NCBI GenBank assembly: GCA_002436205.1
Contig: DJKT01000022.1
Coordinates: forward strand, 1-13,395
DNA: 13,395 bases
Source: Candidatus Peribacter sp. UBA6535
GTDB lineage: Bacteria; Patescibacteriota; Gracilibacteria; Peribacterales; Peribacteraceae
Direction: 5' to 3'
Shown here: positions 6,509-12,989 of the stretch, in pieces
How the letters are laid out: each line of letters opens with the position of its first letter
How positions within the stretch are numbered: the first letter of the stretch is position 1
Program-made: the position numbers and the translations under genes
The notes under the pieces: generated by a model
The model's database searches: none
What the model saw: only the letters and a program-made list of their open reading frames with translations
Told to the model about the DNA's origin: nothing

Positions 6509-6536
6509 TACGAAATACGAAATACGAAATACGAAA
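6509..6536. repeat. Perfect 7-bp tandem repeat, four copies of TACGAAA
   Basis: Four uninterrupted copies of TACGAAA fill 28 bp of the 81-bp gap between the Trm11-like gene and the HTTM pair. A degenerate echo (TTTCGTGCTTCGAAA, 6561-6575) lies close by. The repeat occupies the space where a -35 element for the HTTM pair would be expected, so a change in copy number could move upstream elements. Confidence 0.85.
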
Positions 6537-6575
6537 TCTGACATTAATTCGGGTTTCAGGTTTCGTGCTTCGAAA

Positions 6576-7832
6576 TTATTCTTGATATATAGGTTTAAGT
6601 ATAACAATCTCCCTACCAACAAATTGATCTTTTCTCTGATACAGCAGTGAAGGCTTTTCTGGATTTTCTGCAACAATGCCTTCCGGAACTACTGCCTCGT
6701 ATCCGGCTTTGCCAAGCGCATCCCATATTTTCTCCAGTCGAATATTTTCATTATTTACTCTCCAGAACGGCCATGTGCATACGATGGGAACACCCGGAAG
6801 TGTAGCTGCTGCATTTTGGAGAAATGCTTCTTGGATTTTTTCATTATTCTTTCGTAGCTTATTCACCTCTGTCTTCTTTGGTTTTTTCGTCAAAGATGGC
6901 CCTAGAGTTGTTTCGGTAACGACAATGTCCGGAAGTTCTTTAAACGAGAATGCTTTCGTTGCATCATGTTTTGTGACTGCATCACTAACATCTTTCTTAA
7001 GAATCTTTTTCTCTTTGCGTAGCCATTCCAGGTTTTTCTTGCAGCCATTGACGGCCTTTAAGGCACTATCACTTGCTTCGACCGGCCATTCTCTTAATAG
7101 GCATTCCATTGGAATAACACCGGTTCCACAAAAAGGGTCAAGTACGGTATAGATTTCCTTCTTTTTGCGTTTGCGTGCGGCGTTTTTCTTCTTTTCTTCT
7201 TCGGATAGAGCCTCGCGCCCCATCCATCCTCCTAAATTCAACAGTATCTGTGCAAGTTTTGGTGGCAGGATTCCTACGGTCATGTCTCGGACTGGTTTTT
7301 CCATATCGCGCCAGGTGTACGCATCGATATCCTGTACGCCAATAGTTTTCCCAACCCAGAGTTCATTACTTTTCCCTACAACAAATAGCTCTACACCCTT
7401 TTTTCCTGATACCACTTCACTATCTCTAAGAAGCGCCACCGCTGCGGGTTTTTTTTCATTACCAATATATCGACAAGGACGTCCTTGTCGCTTCATTTCA
7501 TCTTTTCCTTTGCGATATGCATTTTTGATGTCTCCTTTCGGTACGTTAAAACAACGAAGCCCAAACGTGACTTTCTTTTTTACCTTAGTCACTTCTCCAC
7601 TCAGAAGTTTGGGAATGTCCTCCATAGAAACATCCGCTTCTGTTATGCGCTGCGCAAGAATCACAGTTCCACCTAGATCATTGATAGTGTGTATATCCAG
7701 AGCTTCTGATGTGCTAAATATCGCAACGTGCTTTGCCTCTATGGATTCCAAAGAAAATCCAGCGATACTCGCAGCAAGTTCTGCAAGACTGATATGTGGT
7801 TGATGTCCAAGGACTGCTGCGTATTGAGGCAT
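6576..7832 (-). CDS. Trm11/TrmG10-like SAM-dependent RNA methyltransferase
   Basis: The product is 418 residues. The N-terminal half (1-185) begins YAAVLGHQPHISLAELAA, as in the THUMP-containing half of Trm11/TrmG10-type tRNA guanosine methyltransferases, and continues to the linker RDMEKPVRDMTVGILPPKLAQ (about 175-195), a strong family signature. The Rossmann methyltransferase domain follows, with motif I DPFCGTG (232-238) for SAM binding. Motif IV, normally D/N-PPY, is here TETTLGP (306-312), so the usual catalytic acidic-Pro-Pro-aromatic loop is missing. A lysine-rich insert (about 211-226) precedes motif I. The likely target is a tRNA guanosine, but the altered motif IV leaves the substrate open. 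The start follows TATCAT by six bases with no Shine-Dalgarno. It lies 17 bp after the glycosyltransferase gene on the same strand. Confidence 0.85.
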   Translation of the reverse strand: MPQYAAVLGHQPHISLAELAASIAGFSLESIEAKHVAIFSTSEALDIHTINDLGGTVILAQRITEADVSMEDIPKLLSGEVTKVKKKVTFGLRCFNVPKGDIKNAYRKGKDEMKRQGRPCRYIGNEKKPAAVALLRDSEVVSGKKGVELFVVGKSNELWVGKTIGVQDIDAYTWRDMEKPVRDMTVGILPPKLAQILLNLGGWMGREALSEEEKKKNAARKRKKKEIYTVLDPFCGTGVIPMECLLREWPVEASDSALKAVNGCKKNLEWLRKEKKILKKDVSDAVTKHDATKAFSFKELPDIVVTETTLGPSLTKKPKKTEVNKLRKNNEKIQEAFLQNAAATLPGVPIVCTWPFWRVNNENIRLEKIWDALGKAGYEAVVPEGIVAENPEKPSLLYQRKDQFVGREIVILKPIYQE

Positions 7833-7838
7833 GGGTTT

Positions 7839-7844
7839 ATGATA
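7839..7844 (-). promoter_or_regulatory. Putative internal promoter (-10 TATCAT) for the Trm11-like gene
   Basis: TATCAT on the minus strand ends six bases before the ATG at 7832. TTGGAG at 7867-7862, 17 bases further upstream, matches TTGACA at three of six positions and lies inside the end of the glycosyltransferase gene. It could give independent leaderless expression within the run of minus-strand genes. Confidence 0.4.
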
Positions 7845-7849
7845 AATGA

Positions 7850-9232
7850 CTAATTTCTTTTCTCCAAGATTTCCCTTAGTAACACTATCACAACAAACAC
7901 AACTATCGGAATTAAATGAATGATGCCTCGTGCGTATCCGGTTTGATTGAGTGCCTCTACATGGAGAGGCGTAAACATATAAATAGGCAATTGTCCGAGC
8001 CAGACCATAAAGAAGAATCCTGTGAAGACGATCAAACTAGATGTAAATGCCATTTTCCACTTAGCAATCACCAAACCAACAAACAGTACAGGCAGAAGAG
8101 ACCAGTTGCCTTCTAAGAATGTATTCAGCCCAATGGCGCGCAAAACTCCTTCGTGCCACTCCAAAGTCATGCCAGAAACTTCTTTTGCATTACCAAAGCC
8201 CAAATCATTCATCCACTTAAAGAGTATCCATGGTACAAGGACTGCAGCAATAGCGGTGCAATACCATAGAATAGTAGATTTCTTTTGTGCGGCTGTGAAA
8301 CCACCAACTATCAACATGCCTAACACAATAATTGCTAGGGGAGGTAGGTGCAAAAGTAGTGCTTCACTTTTGGTAAATACTAATAGTCCGGCGGCTATCG
8401 CACTCAGTCGAATAAATGACTGGCGTTCTCCTTCTTTTGATCGTAGTGCAAAGTAGGCCCAAGAAAGCATCAAAAATATCACCACACTGAGGAAGCAATC
8501 TCCATACGCAGCGGAGCCATGTAACAGATACAGTGGTACACTGGCGAGCAAATATGTACCAAGCAAAGCCCATTGTATCGACAAAAGTCTACGTAGAGCG
8601 CAGTAGACCAAGGAGAGTGCTGCGAGATACCAGAGCATGTGGATACTATTGACTAAGCCCTCATGCCAGCTGCCATTTAGGTGTGCGAGCCATGTTTTTA
8701 GCAGAGGGACTGCCTGTGGATACGAACCAATACCGGTGCCTTTGCCGGGTTCGAGTTCCAGTAGCAGTTCTTCGTGAACATAAAACGCTTTACCGCGTAG
8801 GTTCCAGTTGGAGATGGTATCGTCAAAGTAGGCAGGTCCTATGAGAAGGATGAATCCGGAAATGAGTTTTACAAGAATCCAAACGCCAAGAATACCGGCA
8901 GCGATCTTTTGCCAAGGTTTCCAGGGAGATGAGTTAGTAGCTGGTAGCTGGTAGCTGGTAGTAAGATTTGATCTGTTCTTCCAATACAGTCCTCCAAGAA
9001 TTCCGATCAGTATCAACTGTGTCAAAAGCATTGAGAGGAATGAGAAGCTGCCGATTCCTGTTATTTCTGTCAAAAAGATCACATAGGTAGTCAATATTCC
9101 TCCAAGCACAAAGCCTGCTATGGCGCGTTCCCACTTTTGGAGAACAGGGGAAGTTCCTTCCAATAATCGAAGGAGTAGCCACCCACATGTTGTGGGAAGG
9201 ATTAAGCCGATGGGAAGCCAGAGATAGATCAT
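7850..9232 (-). CDS. GT-C-type membrane glycosyltransferase (GT39/PMT/ArnT-like)
   Basis: The product is 460 residues with about ten to twelve transmembrane segments. The order fits GT-C glycosyltransferases that use polyprenyl-phosphate sugars: N-terminal hydrophobic segments, then a large external loop with FDDTISNWNLRGKAF (136-150), whose adjacent aspartates D137/D138 suit the catalytic acidic motif, followed by SYPQAVPLLKTWL (170-182), a typical companion motif. It probably transfers a sugar to a protein or glycan on the outer face of the membrane. The start overlaps the stop of the preceding gene as ATGA, so the two are coupled. A short loop at 93-100 (SYQLPATN) between membrane segments is encoded by a 7-bp tandem repeat and looks like an acquired insertion. 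Substrate and exact family are not determined. Confidence 0.8.
   Translation of the reverse strand: MIYLWLPIGLILPTTCGWLLLRLLEGTSPVLQKWERAIAGFVLGGILTTYVIFLTEITGIGSFSFLSMLLTQLILIGILGGLYWKNRSNLTTSYQLPATNSSPWKPWQKIAAGILGVWILVKLISGFILLIGPAYFDDTISNWNLRGKAFYVHEELLLELEPGKGTGIGSYPQAVPLLKTWLAHLNGSWHEGLVNSIHMLWYLAALSLVYCALRRLLSIQWALLGTYLLASVPLYLLHGSAAYGDCFLSVVIFLMLSWAYFALRSKEGERQSFIRLSAIAAGLLVFTKSEALLLHLPPLAIIVLGMLIVGGFTAAQKKSTILWYCTAIAAVLVPWILFKWMNDLGFGNAKEVSGMTLEWHEGVLRAIGLNTFLEGNWSLLPVLFVGLVIAKWKMAFTSSLIVFTGFFFMVWLGQLPIYMFTPLHVEALNQTGYARGIIHLIPIVVFVVIVLLREILEKRN
8938..8961. repeat. 7-bp tandem repeat (CTGGTAG, three copies) inside the glycosyltransferase gene
   Basis: Three perfect CTGGTAG copies at 8941-8961 are preceded by a partial copy, TAG. 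Three copies make 21 bp, which keeps the reading frame and encodes the SYQLPAT loop. One copy gained or lost would shift the frame. Confidence 0.85.
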
Positions 9233-10383
9233 GGTCTTGTAACGAAAACAAATGCGCCGGGTTCAAATTGCATCATGATGTCTCCGGGAGGGGAGATAGA
9301 TTTTCCATTGAGCACCAGTCTTCCTTCTTTATTTGGTTTGATGTCATTTCGATTATAGATAATCCAGGTATCAATTCCCTCGGTATCTCCTTCTAGGCCA
9401 ATAGGAAGAGCCGGATACGCCTCGTATTTTATACTTCCCCAAAACGGCCATCCATGCGATGCGATAAAGACATAGTTGTCTTTCCCTTCGGTAAATGGCG
9501 CAGCAGTTAGAGCAAAAGCTGTAAAGCTATTTCGATCTCGGAAGTCCTTGAGTTCTATGGGCTTACTCCACCACGTTTGAATATCTTTTTTTGCAAAGCT
9601 GATGACTTCTGCGCCCATGCGTAGGTCATACACGACCCACAACATTCCAAACAAGAGAAAGAATGCGACCGTGATATCACGGCGCCTGAATTTTTTCATC
9701 AGAAAGACCAACAGAAGTCCTGCTGCAAGAATGGAATAGAACACGCCATTCCAGGAGTCTGCACTTGGTGGGAATGTTTTAAATAGTTGGTCCAATTGCT
9801 CTTGGCTGTACGTCATTAGTGGCCCCCACAAAAAGTTAATGCTGTAGGCACGCATCGCATCAAGTGTAAAAAATGTTTTCAGTGGAAAGACGATACGGTC
9901 TAAAATTCCCGGCCCACTAAACGACATTTCCTGCAGCACAAGCTGCGTTCCGGCTTCTATGATAAATCCTATACGATCACTTCGCGCATCCCATTTATCC
10001 ACTTGTCCCATGTCCAGAATAATTTTTTGCTGCGTTGTGCCTTTCTTAAAGGCAATGGGTATTTGAAATACTTGATCTTCTTCCATGCCAGGTGCGCGCC
10101 AGAAAAATAGTCCACCTCCTCCAGTAGGGGAGATGTAGGTAATGCCGATCTTATCGACATTGTGCAGAATCTCACTTACGCGTACGAGTTGCCCATCTGT
10201 TTGCGTAGAAATCGCAAGCCCCTGTGGAATCAAATTAACACTTGTAAGGTTGTTTGTATTCCATCCTTCTACTGTGTCTTGATTCATCATCGACCATGTA
10301 GTCGTTTGTCCAGCACTGCATATCCCCGGAACCATCAGGCTGGAAGCAGTAAGTGCCGTTATAAATAAACTACGTATGGTCAT
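9229..10383 (-). CDS. Secreted/membrane protein of unknown function, partner of the GT-C enzyme
   Basis: The product is 384 residues. Residues 1-24 form a signal peptide (MTIRSLFITALTASSLMVPG, then ICSAGQ). Residues 25-165 look beta-rich, like a carbohydrate-binding sandwich: short alternating strands, a TWSMMNQDTVEGW opening, and a glycine-rich turn before FFWRAPGM. Two transmembrane segments follow at about 214-229 and 237-253. The last 130 residues form a second soluble domain with ASHGWPFWGSIKYEAYPALP (309-327), resembling a domain seen beside sugar-transfer membrane proteins, though I cannot name it. The stop overlaps the glycosyltransferase start (ATGA), implying a two-protein unit in cell-surface glycosylation. 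The gene begins 12 bp after the alaS stop, with TAGAAT six bases before its ATG. The coding call is firm; the role is inference from linkage. Confidence 0.8.
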   Translation of the reverse strand: MTIRSLFITALTASSLMVPGICSAGQTTTWSMMNQDTVEGWNTNNLTSVNLIPQGLAISTQTDGQLVRVSEILHNVDKIGITYISPTGGGGLFFWRAPGMEEDQVFQIPIAFKKGTTQQKIILDMGQVDKWDARSDRIGFIIEAGTQLVLQEMSFSGPGILDRIVFPLKTFFTLDAMRAYSINFLWGPLMTYSQEQLDQLFKTFPPSADSWNGVFYSILAAGLLLVFLMKKFRRRDITVAFFLLFGMLWVVYDLRMGAEVISFAKKDIQTWWSKPIELKDFRDRNSFTAFALTAAPFTEGKDNYVFIASHGWPFWGSIKYEAYPALPIGLEGDTEGIDTWIIYNRNDIKPNKEGRLVLNGKSISPPGDIMMQFEPGAFVFVTRP

Positions 10384-10389
10384 ATTTTT

Positions 10390-10395
10390 ATTCTA
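10390..10395 (-). promoter_or_regulatory. Putative -10 element (TAGAAT) between alaS and the glycosylation pair
   Basis: TAGAAT directly abuts the alaS stop codon on the minus strand and ends six bases (AAAAAT) before the ATG at 10383. It may allow the downstream pair to be transcribed without alaS. Confidence 0.45.
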
Positions 10396-12201
10396 TCAAC
10401 TTTCTGATGCGACTTCTATTTCTTCTGCCCCTCCTTCTACTATTGCTTTTATGCGTCGTACTCCAGAGGAAGAACTCTCTTCTTTTTTTAGGGTAAACTT
10501 ACCAATCATTCCCGTGCGGGCAACATGCGGGCCGCCACAAATTTCTTTACTGAACACAGAGTCGCCTTCACCAATTGTGTACACCTTTACTTCGGATTCA
10601 TACCGTTCATCAAAGACACCGATGGCATTCTCCTCTTTTGCACCTTCGACATCTGTTACATGAAAACTCACAGGTAAATCAGCTTCTATTGCTTCGTTTA
10701 CCAGCTTCTCCACTTCTCTTTTTTGTTCATCTGTCATTTTTTCATCGTGAGAGAAATCAAACCGAAGCCTCTCTTGAGTAATATTGCTTCCTTTCTGGTA
10801 AATATGATCACCGAGGACAGTGCGAAGGGCTGCATTCAGCAAGTGTGTTGCAGTGTGCAGCTTAGTTGTTTCTGCGCTGCTATCTGCTAGTCCTCCTGCA
10901 AACTTCTGCTGCGCTCCTTTGCGACTTAATTCCTGATGTGCCTTGAAAGCAGTCTCGTAATCCTTCTCATTAATAGAAAAGCCTTGCTCAGAAACAATCT
11001 CCTGTGTCAGCTCTAACGGAAAACCGAATGTGTCGTAGAGATGAAAGGCATCCACCCCAGAAATAATCGATCCGTCAGTTTCTGCGATTAGTTTTTCTAA
11101 TTGCTTTAGTCCCGCTTGTAGTGTTTTTCCAAACTGCTCCTCTTCTATAGCAAGTGTATCGGCGATCATCTTCTCTTGTTTCTTGATAGACCCATACACA
11201 TGGCCGTACTGCGTCACAACTTCATCAGAGATCTGTGCACAAAAGCTTCCATCAGTTTCTATACCCAATTGCTTGGCAGAGCGAATGGCACGACGGATGA
11301 TTTTTCGCAGTACATAGGCCTGATCTACATTTCCAGGCTTAATGCCATCTGCGATAATAACTGTAGCAGCTTTGATGTGATCGGTAACAATGCGCTCATG
11401 CTTTAGGTCGGTTTCCGAAGCAAGATCACATACACGATCCATAATTGGTTTCATCCTATCCGTCTCATACACATTACCTACTTCTTGCATCACGCAAGCT
11501 GTACGCTCCAGTCCCATACCGGTATCCACATTTTTTTGTGACAGTGGCTCGAATCTCCCTTCCTCTGTGCGGTTATATTGCATCAGTACAAGATTCCAAA
11601 TCTCCATCCAATCACTGTCATTGCTTTCTGGGTTCCCGTGAGGATCTCCGTCACCAATCCAATAGAAAATTTCTGTATCTGGACCACAAGGACCCGTAAG
11701 TCCTGCAGGGCCCCACCAGTTTTCCTTTTTATTCAAAAATCCAACGCGATCTTCAGGAATTCCTACTTTTACCCAAAGAGCCGCTGCCTCTTCATCTTTT
11801 GGTGCATCATCATCACCTTCGAAACAAGTAACGGCCAGTAGCGCTGGATCAATCTTGAGTATCTCTGTTAAAAACTCGTAAGCATATTCAATGGCTCCTT
11901 CTTTAAAGTAATCTCCCAAACTCCAGTTCCCCAGCATCTCAAACATCGTCAGGTGAGTACTATCACCTACTTCATCGATATCTCCCGTGCGAATGCAGCG
12001 CTGACAGTCAACAATCCTGTTGCCTCCGGGATGCGCTTCTCCAAGTAAGTACGGAACAAGCGGATGCATTCCTGCTGTCGTAAACAGCACTGTTGGGTCG
12101 TTTTCGGGTATCAAGCTAGCCCCAGGTACTATTGCGTGACCCTTCGATTGGAAGAAATCGAGGTAGGCTTGCCGGATGTCGTCTGTACTTTTAGGGGGCA
12201 T
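10396..12201 (-). CDS. alaS: Alanyl-tRNA synthetase, short form lacking C-Ala
   Basis: This class II enzyme charges tRNA-Ala. The product is 601 residues, against 876 in E. coli. The aminoacylation core is complete: SKGH (19-22), FTTAGM (40-45), motif 2 around THLTMFEMLGNWSLGDYF (82-99), and motif 3 GMGLERT (228-234). The tRNA-recognition region includes YDTFGFPLELT (389-399). The editing domain has the zinc-binding set HTATH (449-453) and C555/H559 in CGGPH, so mischarged Ser or Gly should still be cleared. The protein ends about 15 residues after GVRRIKA, where other bacterial enzymes enter the coiled coil and C-Ala domain; both are absent. The short form is a natural end, since the stop is clean and the next gene starts 12 bp later. 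TACTCT, 14 bases before the ATG, may be its -10 element. Confidence 0.97.
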   Translation of the reverse strand: MPPKSTDDIRQAYLDFFQSKGHAIVPGASLIPENDPTVLFTTAGMHPLVPYLLGEAHPGGNRIVDCQRCIRTGDIDEVGDSTHLTMFEMLGNWSLGDYFKEGAIEYAYEFLTEILKIDPALLAVTCFEGDDDAPKDEEAAALWVKVGIPEDRVGFLNKKENWWGPAGLTGPCGPDTEIFYWIGDGDPHGNPESNDSDWMEIWNLVLMQYNRTEEGRFEPLSQKNVDTGMGLERTACVMQEVGNVYETDRMKPIMDRVCDLASETDLKHERIVTDHIKAATVIIADGIKPGNVDQAYVLRKIIRRAIRSAKQLGIETDGSFCAQISDEVVTQYGHVYGSIKKQEKMIADTLAIEEEQFGKTLQAGLKQLEKLIAETDGSIISGVDAFHLYDTFGFPLELTQEIVSEQGFSINEKDYETAFKAHQELSRKGAQQKFAGGLADSSAETTKLHTATHLLNAALRTVLGDHIYQKGSNITQERLRFDFSHDEKMTDEQKREVEKLVNEAIEADLPVSFHVTDVEGAKEENAIGVFDERYESEVKVYTIGEGDSVFSKEICGGPHVARTGMIGKFTLKKEESSSSGVRRIKAIVEGGAEEIEVASES

Positions 12202-12271
12202 AGAGTGATGAGACTAGAGTACCAATATCCCAGAGAGAATGCCAAAAAAAGGGCTTTTAGGGTGAATAAAC

Positions 12272-12299
12272 TTGACATACCTCTATTAAGGAGTAGATT
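12272..12299 (+). promoter_or_regulatory. Strong promoter for the STAS-like gene
   Basis: A perfect -35 TTGACA (12272-12277), a 16-bp spacer and TAGATT (12294-12299) lie just before the ATG at 12308. Only eight bases separate the -10 element from the start codon, so the mRNA should be leaderless. An AAGGAG inside the spacer is too far from the ATG (over 15 bases) and upstream of the predicted transcript start, so it should not serve as a ribosome binding site. This is the best promoter in the window. Confidence 0.7.
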
Positions 12300-12307
12300 A
12301 GCAAACT

Positions 12308-12670
12308 ATGGAACTTACCGTTCAAGGAGAGGCCATTCATGTGAAACTTTCTGAGGAAGAAATGAATTTCAATCCAGATGATGAAAGTGTACCTATTCCA
12401 CTTGTAGATAGTGTGCGTGAGCAAGCATCTGCATTAGCAAATGAAGTCGATGGAGTGCAGCCAGATAGATTAGTTATAGACGTTGCCGATGTACCTATTG
12501 TCAAAGAACCTGGAATTGCAACTCTACTTCTTTTGCACACCAATCCATCTTTAGTAATTGAGCTCAAAAATATTTCAGATGCAACGAGAGATAAGCTTTC
12601 GACCATGAAGTTTCTTGGCAATTTTTTCTTTGATCATGCTGTAGAAGAAGCAGCAAGAGAAGAAGCTTAA
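12308..12670 (+). CDS. STAS-like domain protein without the phosphoserine
   Basis: The product is 120 residues, a normal length for a stand-alone STAS protein such as anti-sigma factor antagonists of the SpoIIAA type. Residues 53-106 follow the STAS pattern: a buried strand RLVIDVADVPIV (54-65), a turn before a helix (GIATLLLLHT, 69-78), a second strand SLVIELKNIS (81-90), and a final helix DATRDKLSTMKFLGNF (91-106). In classical members the turn is D-S-S/T-G, where a serine is phosphorylated. Here it is KEPG (66-69), so phosphorylation there is impossible. The first 50 residues are acidic. It has its own strong promoter and is convergent with the small basic-protein gene, overlapping it by 4 bp at the stops. 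The family call is from pattern only; no anti-sigma kinase gene is nearby. Confidence 0.62.
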   Translation: MELTVQGEAIHVKLSEEEMNFNPDDESVPIPLVDSVREQASALANEVDGVQPDRLVIDVADVPIVKEPGIATLLLLHTNPSLVIELKNISDATRDKLSTMKFLGNFFFDHAVEEAAREEA

Positions 12671-12942
12671 GATTTTGTCTTCTTCAGCTCCTCGTATTCA
12701 TCGTAAAAACTATCCCCCAGTGTTCCAAAGAATGAGAGTGTAGAGCGACCTGCCTTTTTTACGTGCTTTATATATTTATTCTTTGTCTTGTCCTTCTTGG
12801 GTGATTTCCCTGCTTGTTTTAGAGTTTTAAAGCCAAAAACCACCAACTTATCCATACCATGTTGTACGTTTGCAAGCCCAGAACCAAGCGTTTTTGCCCA
12901 TGCTTTGGAGGATCCGAGTTTCATCAACGTATACCCTACCAT
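12667..12942 (-). CDS. Small basic protein of unknown function
   Basis: The product is 91 residues from the ATG at 12942. A second in-frame ATG six codons on (12924) may be the true start, giving about 85 residues. The middle is strongly basic (KSPKKDKTKNKYIKHVKKAG), and the remainder is amphipathic with aromatic residues (FFGTLGDSFYDEYEELKK at the C-terminus). There is no signal peptide and no cysteine. The basic tract could bind nucleic acid or membrane, but nothing proves either. It is divergent from the tmRNA gene, whose mature 5' end is 47 bp away, and overlaps the STAS-like gene at the shared CTTAAG palindrome, where both stop codons lie. Start choice and function are uncertain. Confidence 0.6.
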   Translation of the reverse strand: MVGYTLMKLGSSKAWAKTLGSGLANVQHGMDKLVVFGFKTLKQAGKSPKKDKTKNKYIKHVKKAGRSTLSFFGTLGDSFYDEYEELKKTKS

Positions 12943-12959
12943 AAAATGGTAGAATGCGA

Positions 12960-12965
12960 TACAAT
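12960..12965 (+). promoter_or_regulatory. Putative -10 element (TACAAT) for tmRNA
   Basis: TACAAT lies 24 bases before the mature tmRNA 5' end, and TAGAAT at 12950-12955 is an alternative. Either leaves a short leader for RNase P to remove. No good -35 element was found. Confidence 0.35.
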
Positions 12966-12989
12966 AGGGGTCTGCTCGTTTAAAGCACT

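Noticed and set aside
6509..6536. Heptanucleotide array as a CRISPR array
   Set aside because: The units are 7 bp with no spacers between them, and there are no cas genes.
6561..6575. Small hairpin (TTTCG/CGAAA) just after the Trm11-like gene as a terminator
   Set aside because: The stem has only five A/T-rich pairs and no T-tract follows on the minus strand. It is better seen as a degenerate echo of the nearby repeat.
7165..7803. 212-residue plus-strand ORF opposite the Trm11-like gene
   Set aside because: It is a shadow of a lysine-rich coding region, giving phenylalanine and serine runs, with no domain pattern.
12289..12294. AAGGAG before the STAS-like gene as a ribosome binding site
   Set aside because: It is more than 13 bases from the ATG and lies between the -35 and -10 elements, upstream of the predicted transcript start.
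12337..12621. Minus-strand ORF opposite the STAS-like gene
   Set aside because: It is a serine-rich shadow; the plus-strand gene has a strong promoter and a coherent fold pattern.
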